This document shows, piece after piece, positions 9,679 to 19,744 of a stretch of 64,000 bases of DNA. Position numbers and translations under genes: made by a program. Source of the stretch: Juglans regia (Eukaryota; Streptophyta; Magnoliopsida; Fagales; Juglandaceae); contig NC_049903.1 of assembly GCF_001411555.2 (NCBI RefSeq), positions 22,411,098-22,475,097 on the forward strand, read 5' to 3'. The notes beneath the pieces are model-generated. The model did no database searches. It saw only the letters and a program-made list of their open reading frames with translations, and was not told the origin of the DNA. Numbering within the stretch: position 1 is the stretch's first letter; each line of letters starts with the position of its first letter.

Positions 9679-12531
9679 CGATTGGCCTGAGGTTGGGCCA
9701 TTCATACCATAAGGACTCGGTAGTACAATAGGAAGCACGCGTGCGAAAAAATTCAACCTCTTAACTTCCCAACTTTGTCCTCATTTGGTTTTCTACTAAA
9801 CATGGACAAAGTGGTAAAAACAAGAGGTGTTCTGATTGGTCCGAGGTTGGGCCATTCATACCATAAGGACATGGTAGTACCATAGGAAGCCCGTGAGCGA
9901 AAAACTCCAACCTCTTAACTTCGCCACCCAGCCCTCATTTAGTTTTCTACTCAACCTTGACAAAGTGGTAAAAATAAGAGGTGATCCGATTAGAACGGGG
10001 TTGGGGACACATACCATAAGGTCATTGAAGTATCATAGGAAGCCCGCGAGTGAAAAAATCCAACCTCTTAACTCTGCCACAATTTCCTCAATTGGTTTTC
10101 AACTAAGCAAGGCCAAAGTTGTAAAAATAAGAGGTGCTCCGATTGGAATGGTGTTTGGGCATACAAACCATTAGGACATGGTAGTACAAGCCCGCTAGCG
10201 AAAAACTCAAGCCTCTTAACTTTGCCACTTTGCCTCAGTTGGTTCTCCTCTCTACATAGGCAAAGTGGTAAAAATAAGAGGTGTTCCGATTGGCCTGTGG
10301 TCTGGCCATACATAATAAGGACATGGTAGTACCATAAGAAGCACGCGAGGGAAAAACTCTTAACTTTGCCACTTTGACCTCATTTGGTTTTCTACTAAAC
10401 ATCGGCAAAGTGGTAAAAATAACAGGTGTTCCGATTGGCCCGAGGTTGGGCCATAGATACAATAAAATCATGGTAGTACCATAGGAAGCCTGCGAGCGAA
10501 ATACTCCAACCTCTTCACTTTGCCACTCCGCCCTCAATTGCTTTTATACTAAACAAGGCAAAAGTTGTAAATGTAAGAGGTGCTCCAATTGGCCCGTGGT
10601 TGGGCCATACAAACCATAAGGACATGGTAGTAGCATAGGAAGCCCGCGAGCGAAAATCATCAACCTCTTAACTTTGCCACTTTGCCCTCATTCGGTTTTC
10701 AACTAAACGTGGGCAAAGTCGTAAAAATAAGAGATGTTCCAATTGTCCCGACATTGGGCAATACATACCATAAGGATAGTAGCACCATACGAAGCACACG
10801 AACGAAAAACTCCAATCTCTTACCTTTGCCACTTTGCCTTCATTTGGATTTCTACTAAACATGGGCAAAGTGGTAAAAATAAGAGGTGTTCCAATTGGCC
10901 CATGGTTGGGCCTTACATACAATAAGGACATGGTAGTACCATAGGAACCACCCGAGCGAAAAACTCCAACCTCTTAACTTTGCCACTTTGTCCTCATTTA
11001 GTTTTCTAAGATGGGCAAAGTGATAAACAAGAGGTGTTCCGATTGGTCCGAGGTTGGGCCATTCATACCATAGGGACATGGTAGTACCATAGGAAGCCCG
11101 CGAGCCAAAAAATCCAACTTCTTAGCTTTGCCACTTTGTCCTCATTTAGTTTTCTAAGATGGGCAAAGTGATAAACAAAAGGGGTTCCGTTTGGTCCGAC
11201 TTTGGGCCATTCATACCGTAGGGACATGGTAGTACCATAGGAAGCCCACGAATGAAAAACTCCAACCTCTTAACTTTGCCACCCTGCCCTCATTTAGTTT
11301 TCTACTAAACATGGACAAAGTGGTAAAAATAAGTGGTTTTGAACTAAGCAAGGCCAAAGTTGAAAAAATAAGTGGTGCTCCGATTGGAACGGTGTTGGGG
11401 CATACAAACCATTAGAACATGGTAGTACCAAAGGAAGCCCGCGAGCGAAAAACTCAAGCCTCTTAACTTTGCCAATTTGCCCTCATTTAGTTTTCTACTA
11501 AACATGGGCAAAGTGGTAAAAATAAGAAGTGTTCCGATTGGCCCGAGGTTGTACCATACATACCATAAGATCATGGTAGTACCATAGATAGCTCGCAAGT
11601 GAAAAAGACGAACCTCTCAGCTTTGCCACTTCGCCCTCATTTGGTTTTCCACTCTACACAGGCAAAGTGGTAAAAATAAGAGGTGTTCTGATTGCCCCGT
11701 AGTCGGGCCATACATACCATAAGGACATGGTAGTACCATAAGAAGCACGCGAGGGAATAATTCCAACCTCTTAACTTTGCCACTTTGTCCTCATTTGGTT
11801 TTCTACTAAACATAGGCAAAGTCGTAAAAATAACAGGAGTACCGATTGGCTCGAGGTTGGGCCATAGATACCATAAAGTCATGGTAGTACCATAGGAAGC
11901 CCGCAAGTGAAATACTCCAACCTCCTAACTTTGCCACTTTGCGCTCAATTGCTTTTATACTAAACAAGGCCAAAGTTGTAAATGTAAGAGGTGCTCCGAT
12001 TGGCCCGTGGTTGAGCCATACAAACCATAAGGACATGGTAGTAGCATAGGAAGCCCGTGAGTGAAAAACTTCAACCTCTTAACTTAGCCACTTTGCCCTC
12101 ATTCAGTTTTCAAATAAACGTAGGCAAGGTGGTAAAAATAAGAGATGTTCCGATTGTCCCAACGTTGGGCAATACATACCATAAGGATGGTAGCACCATA
12201 GGAAGCACGCGAATGAAAAACTCCAATCTCTTAACTTTGCCACTTTGGCCTCATTTGGTTTTCTACTAAACATGGACAAAGTGGTAAAAATAAGAGGTGT
12301 TCCGATTGACATGGTAGAACAATTGGAAACACGCGAGCGAAAAACTCCAACCTCTCAACTTTGCCACTTTGTCCTCATTTAGTTTTCTAAGATGGGCAAA
12401 GTGAAAAACAAGAGGTGTTCGGATTGGTCCGAGGTTGGGCCATTCATACCAAAGGGACATGGTAGTACCATAGGAAGGCCGCGAGCGAAAAACTCCAACC
12501 TCTTAACTTTGCCACCCTGCCCTCATTTAGT
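9679..12531. repeat. 154-bp satellite block A, about 18-19 monomers
   Basis: Head-to-tail monomers of about 154 bp recur from end to end, marked by ACATGGTAGTACCATAGG, GCGAGCGAAAAACTCCAACC, CTTTGCCACTTTGCCC and GGGCAAAGTGGTAAAAATAA. Spacings between the CATGGTAGTA markers are mostly 145-157 bp. Each monomer holds an imperfect dyad: CCTCTTA...CCACTTTGCCC then, after about 22 bp, GGGCAAAGTGG...TAAGAGG. Rare monomer variants recur in the same order (for example TCTACATAGG at 10251 and TCTACACAGG at 11653; GTAGCACCAT near 10788 and 12190), which indicates higher-order repeats of about 1.24-1.40 kb. Open frames here are by-products of the repeat. The right edge joins a minus-strand leader through a shared TTTTC. 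Confidence 0.95.
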
Positions 12532-12922
12532 TTTCTTTTCTTTTCATTTCCTTTCTTTTCTTTTCTTTTCTTTTCTTTTCTCTACTTCAATCACAAACAG
12601 CAATATTCAATTGTGAAAACCAAGCAATTGAATTCAAACACACAAAAATAGACAATGAAGTAGAAGAGAATCAATGGAACGACACTCTAAGCAATTGACA
12701 AACTTAGAGATGCAGGAAACCCTAGAATTTTGAAATCCTAGGTGATGCAAAATTCAGCCAAACCCAAAACCCTAAGAATTTCGGCAGCCTACTTTTTGTT
12801 TCTTTTTTTTTTTTTTTTTTTTTGTCAACCCTAGAGCAATGAAGCCTTAAAATTAAATTTATGGATGCTATAATTAAAAGTTAGAACCAGACCTGATGGG
12901 AAACCTTACTCTGAATACCAAA
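12532..12922 (-). mobile_element. Truncated leader of a minus-strand family A element
   Basis: CT-rich microsatellite (about 12532-12585), then the conserved leader in reverse with the primer-site complement ACTCTGAATACCA beside the LTR. The gag-proximal leader and all coding sequence are missing: the leader joins satellite at a TTTTC microhomology. Confidence 0.8.
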
Positions 12923-13658
12923 TGATATGAACCAGGGGGAATGGAATCCCTTGAACCCACAATAAATTTGAAAACTCTCCAAGAAAGTCAAAATCAAGTC
13001 AATGGTTGGAGAACCTAGACCCGATGAGAACTCGTTTCAAGAACCTAGATTGTATTAAAATCTAGACCCGTTGAAGAACACGTCTCAAGAACCCAGATTA
13101 CAAAGGAGGAACGCCACAAAGGTTGTGATTTACCTTTGATAAGTTTAAAAGTTCAGTTAAGAACAAGAGGAGATAAACTCAACTCACAATGAACAAATTC
13201 ATCAAATTTCATAAACTTCTGAAAATGAGGCTACAAAGAGTATTTAAACAAAAACCTAATTAAAACCCTAGCTAAAATAAAGCCCCTTTTACCCATAACG
13301 CCCCTAGATGAATAGTGCCACAGCTGCAGTGTTGTGGCTACAGTGACGGTACAGTAACCTCTTGAAACACTAGTTCAATAAAATAATAACTTTCCCAACG
13401 TGCCCTTGGATAGACCCCCTTAAGTGCTTCCCATAATAAACCCAATTATTCTAAACTAAAAAAATAAGTCTTTTAAATGAATTAAATAAATTGAAAACCT
13501 TCAAGTGCCCAAAGCCTTTAAGTCATGTTGTTGCCCTTTCCATAGCTTATCAAATGAATCAAAACTGAATCTTCATCCTTTAAGCCCTTGCACTTGTAAT
13601 TGACTCATCTGGAACTTGCAACAGATCTTTAAGACTAGGCCCATCTTGGTTCCCATCA
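12923..13658 (-). repeat. Family A LTR (5' LTR, minus strand)
   Basis: 736 bp, TGATATGAACC to GGTTCCCATCA on the plus strand. The leader lies inward on the left. The right flank AACCC continues as another minus-strand LTR piece, so this element was inserted in an older LTR. Confidence 0.85.
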
Positions 13659-13938
13659 AAACCCTAGTTCCTAAAAAGTAACTTTCCAAATAAGTCCTTG
13701 GCCAAAATGCAAGGCCTTCCCAAAAATCATAGTTCAAAAGAAATAATAACTTTCGCAACTTGCCCCCTTAAACAAATAAAATATGCCCTTTAAATGAAGT
13801 AAAAAAGTTGGGCTCTTGCTTGAGTCGTCCCAAGTGGATTGTATCGCCTCATTGATCCTCTTGGCTCCTGATCTTGTGATTGACCCATCTGGAACCTGCA
13901 AAAGATCTTTAAGACTAGACCCAATTTGGTTCCCTTCA
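13659..13938 (-). repeat. Older family A LTR fragment, minus strand
   Basis: A CCCTAGTTCCTAAAAAGTAAC start and a GTTGGGCTCTTGC...GGTTCCCTTCA end match the LTR type of the 47507-53853 element in reverse. Only the terminal third is present. It hosted the LTR to its left and abuts a 13-bp satellite remnant. Confidence 0.75.
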
Positions 13939-13951
13939 GACATGGTAGTAT
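13939..13951. repeat. Satellite remnant flanking an insertion
   Basis: GACATGGTAGTAT is part of a satellite monomer. Its last five bases (AGTAT) form the left target duplication of the element starting at 13952. The right copy at 18534-18538 is AGTAC, after which the monomer continues. Confidence 0.75.
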
Positions 13952-14732
13952 TGATGGGAACCAAGATAGGCCTAGTCTTAAAGATCATTTTCAACTTCCA
14001 GATGGGCCAAGAAGATCAAGGAGACAATGCAAAGATTGATGCAATCCACATGGGACGAGTTTAGCAAGAGCGCAACATTCAAGATGGGGCTTGAAGGATG
14101 AAGATCTAGTTTTAATTCATTTGATCACCTATGGAAGAGTGCAACGACAAGACTTAAAGGCTTTGGGCTCTTGAAGGGTTTCAACTTCTTTAATTCATTT
14201 AAAGAACTTATTTTATTAGTTTAAAATAATTGAGTTTATTATGGGAAGTACTTAAGGGGGCCTATGCAAGGGCATGTTGGGAAAGTTATTATTTTATTGA
14301 ACTAGGGTTAGGGTTACTGTAGCCATGGCACTGTTCATCCAGGTGCACTTTTGGAAGATGGGGGTTTATTTTGGCTAGGGTTTCATTAGGTTTTGCTTTA
14401 AATACTCTAGGTAGCCTCATTTTAATTAGTTTATAAAGTTTATGAAATTTGATGAATTTATTCATTGTGAGTTGAGTTTTACTCCTCTTGTTCTTAATTG
14501 AACTTTTGAACTTATCAAAGGTAAATCACAACTTTTGTGGCGTTCCTCCTTTGTAATCTGGGTTCTTGAGATGGGTTTTTCAACGGGTCTAGATTTTGAT
14601 ATAATCTAGGTTCTTGAAACGAGTTCTCATCCGGTCTAGGTTCTCCATCCATTGACTTGATTTTTGGCTTTCTTGGGGAGTTTTCAAATTGATTATGGGT
14701 TCAAGGGATTCCTTTCCCGCGGGTTCATATCA
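13952..14732 (+). repeat. 5' LTR of the 13952-18533 element
   Basis: 781 bp, TGATGGGAACC to GGTTCATATCA. It pairs with 17788-18533. The 35-bp length difference includes a loss of the CTGTAGCCGAG segment present in the 3' LTR near 18155. Confidence 0.9.
14397..14404 (+). promoter_or_regulatory. Candidate TATA box in LTR
   Basis: TTTAAATA in the context GCTTTAAATACTC lies about 330 bp before the LTR end. The motif recurs at the same place in most family A LTRs (for example 18247-18254, and near 7265). It is the only AT-rich TATA-like element there, but no transcript evidence is available. Confidence 0.4.
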
Positions 14733-14734
14733 TT

Positions 14735-14746
14735 TGGTATCAGAGC
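14735..14746 (+). other. Primer binding site for initiator Met tRNA
   Basis: TGGTATCAGAGC, two bases after the LTR, is the well-known complement of the 3' end of plant initiator methionine tRNA, used to prime minus-strand DNA synthesis. This copy is perfect; other copies in the window read TGGTATTCAGAGC or are more degraded. Confidence 0.9.
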
Positions 14747-15480
14747 AAGGTTTCCAATCAGGTATGATTCTATCTTTTAATTCTAGCATCCATAAATTTA
14801 ATTCTAGGGCTTCGTTGCTCTAGGGTTGACAAAAAAAAAAAAATAGAAACAAAATGTAGGCTGCCGAAATTCTTAGGGTTTTGGGTTTGGCTGAAATTTG
14901 CATCACCTTGGGATTCAAAATTCTAGGGTTTCCTGCATCTCTAAGTTTGTCAATTGCTTGGAGTGTCATTCTATTGATTATCTTCTACTTCATTGTCCAT
15001 GCTTGTGCGTTTGAATTCAATTGCTTGGCTTTCACAATTGAATATTGCTGTTTGTGGTTGAATTAGAGAAAAGAAAAGAAAGGAAAGGAAAGGAAAGGAA
15101 AAGAAAGGAAAGGAAAAGAAAGGAAAAGAAAAGAAAAGAAAAGAAAATTCGAAAAAAAAAAAACAGAAAGAAGAAGAAGAAGAAAAGAAGAGATAGCATA
15201 TTCAAAAGTTGCTACATAGTTACAACAAAGAGAAATAAAGTATTTGTTGATTGTGTTGGTATCTTGTTTTTTATAATTACTCTTTATAAATTCCTTAAGT
15301 CTCTTGTCATTTTATTCATTCCTTGTTTCTTTGATCTATATTACTGGTTGGAATAATACAAGGTTGTATTGTCTTGATTTAGTTCAACTAATTCTTAAAG
15401 AACTTGAGCGGGAAAACTATTGAGGTAAAAGGCAAGAGGGTGTTAGACTATTATCGGGAAAAAGCCATTAAGAGTGACAC
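14747..15480 (+). other. Untranslated leader with purine microsatellite
   Basis: Conserved family A leader: A-tract (14830-14843), two GGGTTT-containing segments, then a GAAAAGGAAAGG purine run at about 15064-15190. It ends with GGTTTTCCACTAACAT and a T-rich stretch before the gag ATG. The purine run is on the transcript strand in every copy and varies in length. The short frames at 14881 and 15045 are probably not coding. Confidence 0.7.
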
Positions 15481-16296
15481 ATGAGTGGAGTGCCATTATT
15501 CGAGTGTAAATACGTAAGGGAGTGTGTAAGGTTTTCCACTAACATTATTTTTGTGCGGCATATTATGATGTCTCATAGAAGTGACTCATCACCAAAGGGT
15601 GTGGCAGATAACTCATCTTTTGTGTTGCAAACCATGCAACAACAATTTGAGCAGTTGAACTTGGTGTTGGGTGAAGTGAGGGATAGTATGGATAATCAAG
15701 AAGCAGTGATTAGAAATCTGCAAGGTGGGAGAGATAGGAGGCGACGTGAGTCTAGTGTTAAAAATGGATATGAGAAAGAAGAGTATGGTGATGCTCTAGT
15801 TACTAGGCGTGCGCTCAATACACAAATTAAGATGGATGATACAGAGCAACAGAGTGAGAACATTTTTCATACTAGATGTCACATCAACAACAAGGTATGT
15901 AGTGTGATCATTGATTTGAGGAGTTGTATTAATTTGGCTAGCACTACCTTAGTGCAGAAATTGAATTTACCTACCTTGAAACACCCTAGACCATACAAGT
16001 TGCTGTGGTTGAGTGATTGTGGGGAGATTAGGGTAAATAAGCAAATGCTAGTTTCTTTTTCAATTGAGAAATACCAGGATATGGTCCTTTGTGATGTAGT
16101 ACCTATGCATGCTGGTCATATTTTGTTGGGGAAGCCATGGCAGTATGATAGGAATGTGATCCATGATGGGTTAAGGAACATGTACAGTTTTGAAAAGGAT
16201 GGAAAAACAATCAAACTTGCTCCTGTAACTCCAACACAAGTCCATGGGGACCAATTGAAGCTGAAAAGTGAGGTTGCTCAAAAAAGAAAGAGTTAA
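15481..16296 (+). CDS. Shortened Gag-protease protein of the RT-less element
   Basis: A 271-residue frame. The likely native start is the internal MSHRSD about 30 residues in, because that start is shared by other copies; the upstream part is leader read in frame. The N-terminal Gag segment (SFVLQTMQQQFEQLN, a short helical region) ends at EEYG and jumps to DALVTRRALNT, so capsid and zinc knuckle are deleted. An aspartic protease-like domain follows (NNKVCSVIIDLRSC...LGKPWQYD). The active-site triplet is DLR where the fuller copy at 33692 has DGG, so proteolysis is probably lost. The copy at 48973 has the same capsid deletion and the same DLRSC, so this form was amplified as such. The frame stops in the Lys/Glu linker. 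Confidence 0.75.
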   Translation: MSGVPLFECKYVRECVRFSTNIIFVRHIMMSHRSDSSPKGVADNSSFVLQTMQQQFEQLNLVLGEVRDSMDNQEAVIRNLQGGRDRRRRESSVKNGYEKEEYGDALVTRRALNTQIKMDDTEQQSENIFHTRCHINNKVCSVIIDLRSCINLASTTLVQKLNLPTLKHPRPYKLLWLSDCGEIRVNKQMLVSFSIEKYQDMVLCDVVPMHAGHILLGKPWQYDRNVIHDGLRNMYSFEKDGKTIKLAPVTPTQVHGDQLKLKSEVAQKRKS

Positions 16297-17054
16297 AATG
16301 AGAGTACAAGAAAAGATGAAGAAAAAAAGAGTGACAGAAAAAAAGAGAGTCAAAAGGATAAAGAGTGTGATAGGGAAAAAGAGAGTGAAAAAGAAAAAGG
16401 GAGTGGAAAGAAAAGAGAGAGTGAAGAAAGTGAGAGAAAAACAAAAAGAAAAGTGAGTTTTATGCTAAGGCGAGTCTTAATACTAACGAACTTGACGTAT
16501 GTTTGCCTAGTATTGTTGTCTCTTTGTTGCAAGGATATAAGGTCATAATTCCTAGCGGAGTGTTTAGCGGATTGTCACCTATTAGGGAGATAAAGCACTA
16601 CATTGATGTTGTGCCAAGTGCAACAATTCCTAACCGACCATTCTTGGAAGAACATGAGTCATTGACACACTTGAAAGGACAAGGTAAGTTGTTGACTAGA
16701 ATGCGTGCTAAGCGGGAGGATTGTATTGAGACTTTTCCTCATGTATTCAAATACACACAAGGTATGAAAAATTTTGTCGTTGATGCTTTAGCAAGAAGGT
16801 ATGTCCTTGTCTTCATTTTAGATGCAAAATTGTTGAGACTTGAATATGATAAGGAATTGCATACTAATGATGATGACTTTGCTAGTGTGTATGGAATATG
16901 TGAGAAGGTATCATTTGGTAAGTTCTATAAACTAGATTGGTACTTGTTTAGAGAGAATAGATTTTGTTGGCCTACTAGATTTATGCGTAAGTTGCTTGTG
17001 TGTGATGGACATGGTGGTCTGTTGGGTGACCTTGGTGTAAGGAAGACTTTTGTT

Positions 17055-17520
17055 GTGTTGCATGAATATTTTTGGGACTATCATTTGCCATTCAATGACG
17101 TGTTGCATAGACGTTTGTGGAAGTATCATTTTTCATTCATTGATGTGTTGCATGAACGTTTGTGGGAGTACCATTTGCCATTCATTGACGTATCACATGA
17201 ACGTTTGTGGAAGCATCATTTGTCATTCATTAACGTGTTGCATGAACATTTGTGGAAGTATTACTTGCCATTTATTGAGTTTGCATATAATTGGAGTGGT
17301 CATTTTGGTATAAGGAAAGATTTAGGTTTGTTTCATGAACGTTTGTGGGAGTATCATTTGCCATTCATTGAATTGTTACATGGACGTTTCCGGGAGTATC
17401 ATTTGCCATTCATTGAGTTTGCATATTGGAGGGGTCATTTTAGTTCGAGGAAGACTTTAGATGTGCTTCATGAACATTTGTGGGAGTATTGTTTACCATT
17501 CATTGAGTTTACATATAATT
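17055..17520 (+). repeat. 45-bp coding tandem array, 8 units in two sizes
   Basis: Basic units encode VLHERLWEYHLPFID-like 15-mers. After units 5 and 7 a longer unit inserts FAYNWSGHFGIRKDL-type sequence (about 30 residues), so the array is hierarchical: the longer units re-join the AYNWS motif of the core end to the GHFGVRK motif of the zinc-finger start. All units are in one frame. Confidence 0.9.
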
Positions 17521-17770
17521 GGAGTGTTCATGCTACTACTAAATTTTCACCATTTGAAATTGTTTATAGACTTGATCCATTTACTCCTATAGATTTAACA
17601 CCTTTACCTATTGATGACAGGAGTAGCTTGGATAGTCTTTTCCAAACTCTTGAACAAATTAATGAAAATGCATATCTAATGGATCTTCCAGCTAACTATC
17701 TTGTTTCTATTATTTTCAATGTTACTAACCATTTTCCCTTTGATCCAGGTGGAGATTCGAGGTCGAATCC

Positions 17771-17787
17771 TTTTGAGAGCGGGGGAA
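17771..17787 (+). other. Polypurine tract
   Basis: TTTTGAGAGCGGGGGAA ends at the 3' LTR. It is the plus-strand primer site of LTR elements and overlaps the end of the pol frame. Most copies read GAGGAGAGGGGGAA. Confidence 0.8.
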
Positions 17788-18533
17788 TGATGGGAACCAA
17801 GATAGGCCTAGTCTTAAAGATCATTTTCAACTTCCAGATGGGCCAAGAAGATCAAGGAGACAATGCAAGGATTGATGCAATCCACATGGGACGAGTTTAG
17901 CAAGAGCGCAACATTCAAGATGGGGCTTGAAGGATGAAGATCCAGTTTTAATTCATTTGATCACCTATGGTAGAGTGCAACGACAAGACTTAAAGGCTTT
18001 GGGCTCTTGAAGGGTTTCAACTTAATTAATTCATTTAAAGAACTTATTTTATTAGTTTAGAATAATTGAGTTTGTTATGGGAAGTACTTAAGGGGGCCTA
18101 TGCAAGGGCATGTTGGGAAAGTTATTATTTTATGGAACTAGGGTTAGGGTTACTGTAGCCGAGTTACTGTAGCAGCGGCACTGTTCATCCAGGGGCACTT
18201 TTGGAAGATGGGGGTTTATTTTGGCTAGGGTTTCATTAGGTTTTGCTTTAAATACTCTAGGTAGCCTCATTTTAATTAGTTTATGAAGTTTATGAAATTT
18301 GATGAATTTATTCATTGTGAGTTGAGTTTTACTTCTCTTGTTCTTAATTGAACTTTTGAACTTATCAAAGGTAAATCACAACCTTTGTGGCGTTCCTCCT
18401 TTGTAATCTGGGTTCTTGAAACGAGTTCTCATCGGGTCTAGGTTCTCCATCCATTGACTTGATTTTGGCTTTTTTGGGGTGTTTTCAAATTGATTGTGGG
18501 TTCAAGGGATTCCTTTCCCGCGGGTTCATATCA
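17788..18533 (+). repeat. 3' LTR of the 13952-18533 element
   Basis: 746 bp, TGATGGGAACC to GGTTCATATCA, followed by AGTAC (target duplication) and satellite. The pol frame extends about 110 bp into it. Confidence 0.9.
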
Positions 18534-18982
18534 AGTACAATAGGAACCACGCGAGCGAAAAACTCCAACCTCTTAACTTTGCCACTTTGTGCTCATTTGA
18601 TTTTCTACTAAACATTGGCAAAGTGGTAAAAATAAGAGCTGTTGCAATTGGCCCGAGGTTGGGCCATTCATACCAAAAGGACTTGGTAGTACAATAGGAA
18701 GCACGCGAGCGAAAAACTTCAACCGCTTAACTTTGCAACTTTGTCCCCATTTGGTTTACTATTAAACATGGCCAAAATGGTAAAAACAAGAGGTGTTCCA
18801 ATTGGTCCGAGGTTGGGCCATTCATACCAAAAGGACATGGTAGTACCATAGGAAGCCCGCGAGCGAAAAACACCAACCTCTTAACTTTGCCACCCTGCCC
18901 TCATTTAGTTTTCTACTAAACCTTGGCAAAGTGGTAAAAATAAGAGGTGATCCGATTGGAACGGGGTTGGGGCATACATACC
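18534..18982. repeat. 154-bp satellite block B, about 3 monomers
   Basis: Satellite in the same orientation as block A. It ends at GGGGCATACATACC, whose last five bases ATACC are the target duplication of the element starting at 18983. Confidence 0.95.
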
Positions 18983-19705
18983 TGATAGGGACCAAGGTGG
19001 GCCTAGACTTAAAGATTTGTTGCAAGTTCCAAATGAATCAATTACAAGTTCAATGGCTTAAAGGATGAAAATTTATTTTTGATTCATTTGATAAGCTATG
19101 GAAGGGGCAACAACATGACTTAAAGGCTTTGGACATATGAATGTTTTCAATTTATTTAATTCATTTAAATGACTTATTTATTAGTTTAGAATAATGGGGT
19201 TTATTACAGGAATGACTTAAGAGGGCCGATGCAAGGGCATGTTGGGAAAGTTATTATTTTATTGAACTAGGGTTCCAAGAGGTTACTGTAGCTGCGACAT
19301 TGTAGCCGCGACACTATTCATCCAGGGGCACTTTTGGAAGATGGAGGTTTATTTTGGCTAGGGTTTCATTAGGTTTTGGTTTAAATACTCTTTGTAGCCT
19401 CATTTTTAGAAGTTTATGAAATTTGATGAATTTATTTATTGTGAGTTGAGTTTTACTCCTCTTGTTCTTAATTGAACTTTTGAACTTATCAAAGGTAAAT
19501 CACAACCTTTGTGGCGTTCCTCCTTTGTAATATGGGTTCTTGAGACGTGTTCTTCAACGGGTCTAGATTTTAATATAATCTAAGTTCTTGAAACGAGTTC
19601 TCATCGAGTTTAGGTTCTCCATCCATTGACTTGATTTTGGCTTTCTTGGGGTGTTTTCAAATTTATTGTGGGTTCAAGAGATTCCATTCCAGCGGGTTAA
19701 TATCA
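18983..19705 (+). repeat. 5' LTR of the 18983-28891 element
   Basis: 723 bp, TGATAGGGACC to GGTTAATATCA. The GGGACC variant also starts the remaining piece of the 3' LTR at 24072, supporting the pairing. Confidence 0.9.
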
Positions 19706-19744
19706 TTTGGTATTCATAGCAAGTCATTTGGTATTCAGTGCAAG
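19703..19744 (+). repeat. Duplicated LTR end and primer site
   Basis: A 21-bp tandem duplication: TCATTTGGTATTCATAGCAAG at 19703-19723 and the near-identical TCATTTGGTATTCAGTGCAAG at 19724-19744. It covers the last three LTR bases and the primer binding site. Both copies are mutated from TGGTATCAGAGC. Confidence 0.85.

Larger units (their letters stand above)
16297..17787 (+). pseudogene. RT-less pol of the reference non-autonomous copy
   Basis: A Lys/Glu-rich linker (16297-16460, frameshifted) leads to a long open frame (16503-17900). Its order is SIVVSLLQGY; PIREIKHYIDV; the deletion junction ATIPNRPFLEEHESLTHLKG; RNase H/connection remnant (DCIETFPHVFKYTQG, FVVDALARRYVL, ELHTNDDDFASVYG); integrase N-terminal start (GGLLGDLGVRKTF); eight 15-residue units; integrase C-terminal part (SPFEIVYRLDPFTPIDL, LEQINENAYLMDLP, FPFDPGGDSRSNPFE). 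RT, the integrase Cys pair and all three catalytic acids are missing. The frame runs on through the polypurine tract into the 3' LTR. It is open for over 460 residues despite lacking every enzyme core. Confidence 0.8.
13952..18533 (+). mobile_element. Structurally complete RT-less family A (CRM-like) retrotransposon
   Basis: 4,582 bp with both LTRs (781 and 746 bp), a perfect primer site, leader, a shortened gag-protease frame, an RT-less pol frame, a polypurine tract and a near-perfect target duplication (AGTAT/AGTAC) in satellite DNA. It lacks capsid, zinc knuckle, all of RT, most of RNase H and the integrase catalytic core, so it cannot move alone. Intact cis signals and target duplication show it did move, presumably using proteins from an autonomous relative. 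This is the least damaged member of the non-autonomous lineage and the best reference copy in the window. The CRM-like label is inferred from related RT sequence at 34443-35675, since this copy has no RT. Confidence 0.9.

Noticed and set aside
9893..12460. Many 60-100-residue open frames on both strands across the satellite (for example 9893-10174, 10235-10537, 12057-12269)
   Set aside because: They recur with the 154-bp period, change frame between monomers and encode only translated satellite. No start context or homology supports coding.
9679..12531. CRISPR array
   Set aside because: Repeats are contiguous 154-bp monomers without unique spacers, next to plant retrotransposons.
14881..15356. 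Leader frames with membrane-like or Lys-rich peptides (14881-15066, 15045-15356, 56622-56843)
   Set aside because: They fall in the untranslated leader, over A- and GA-tracts, and are not conserved in frame between copies.
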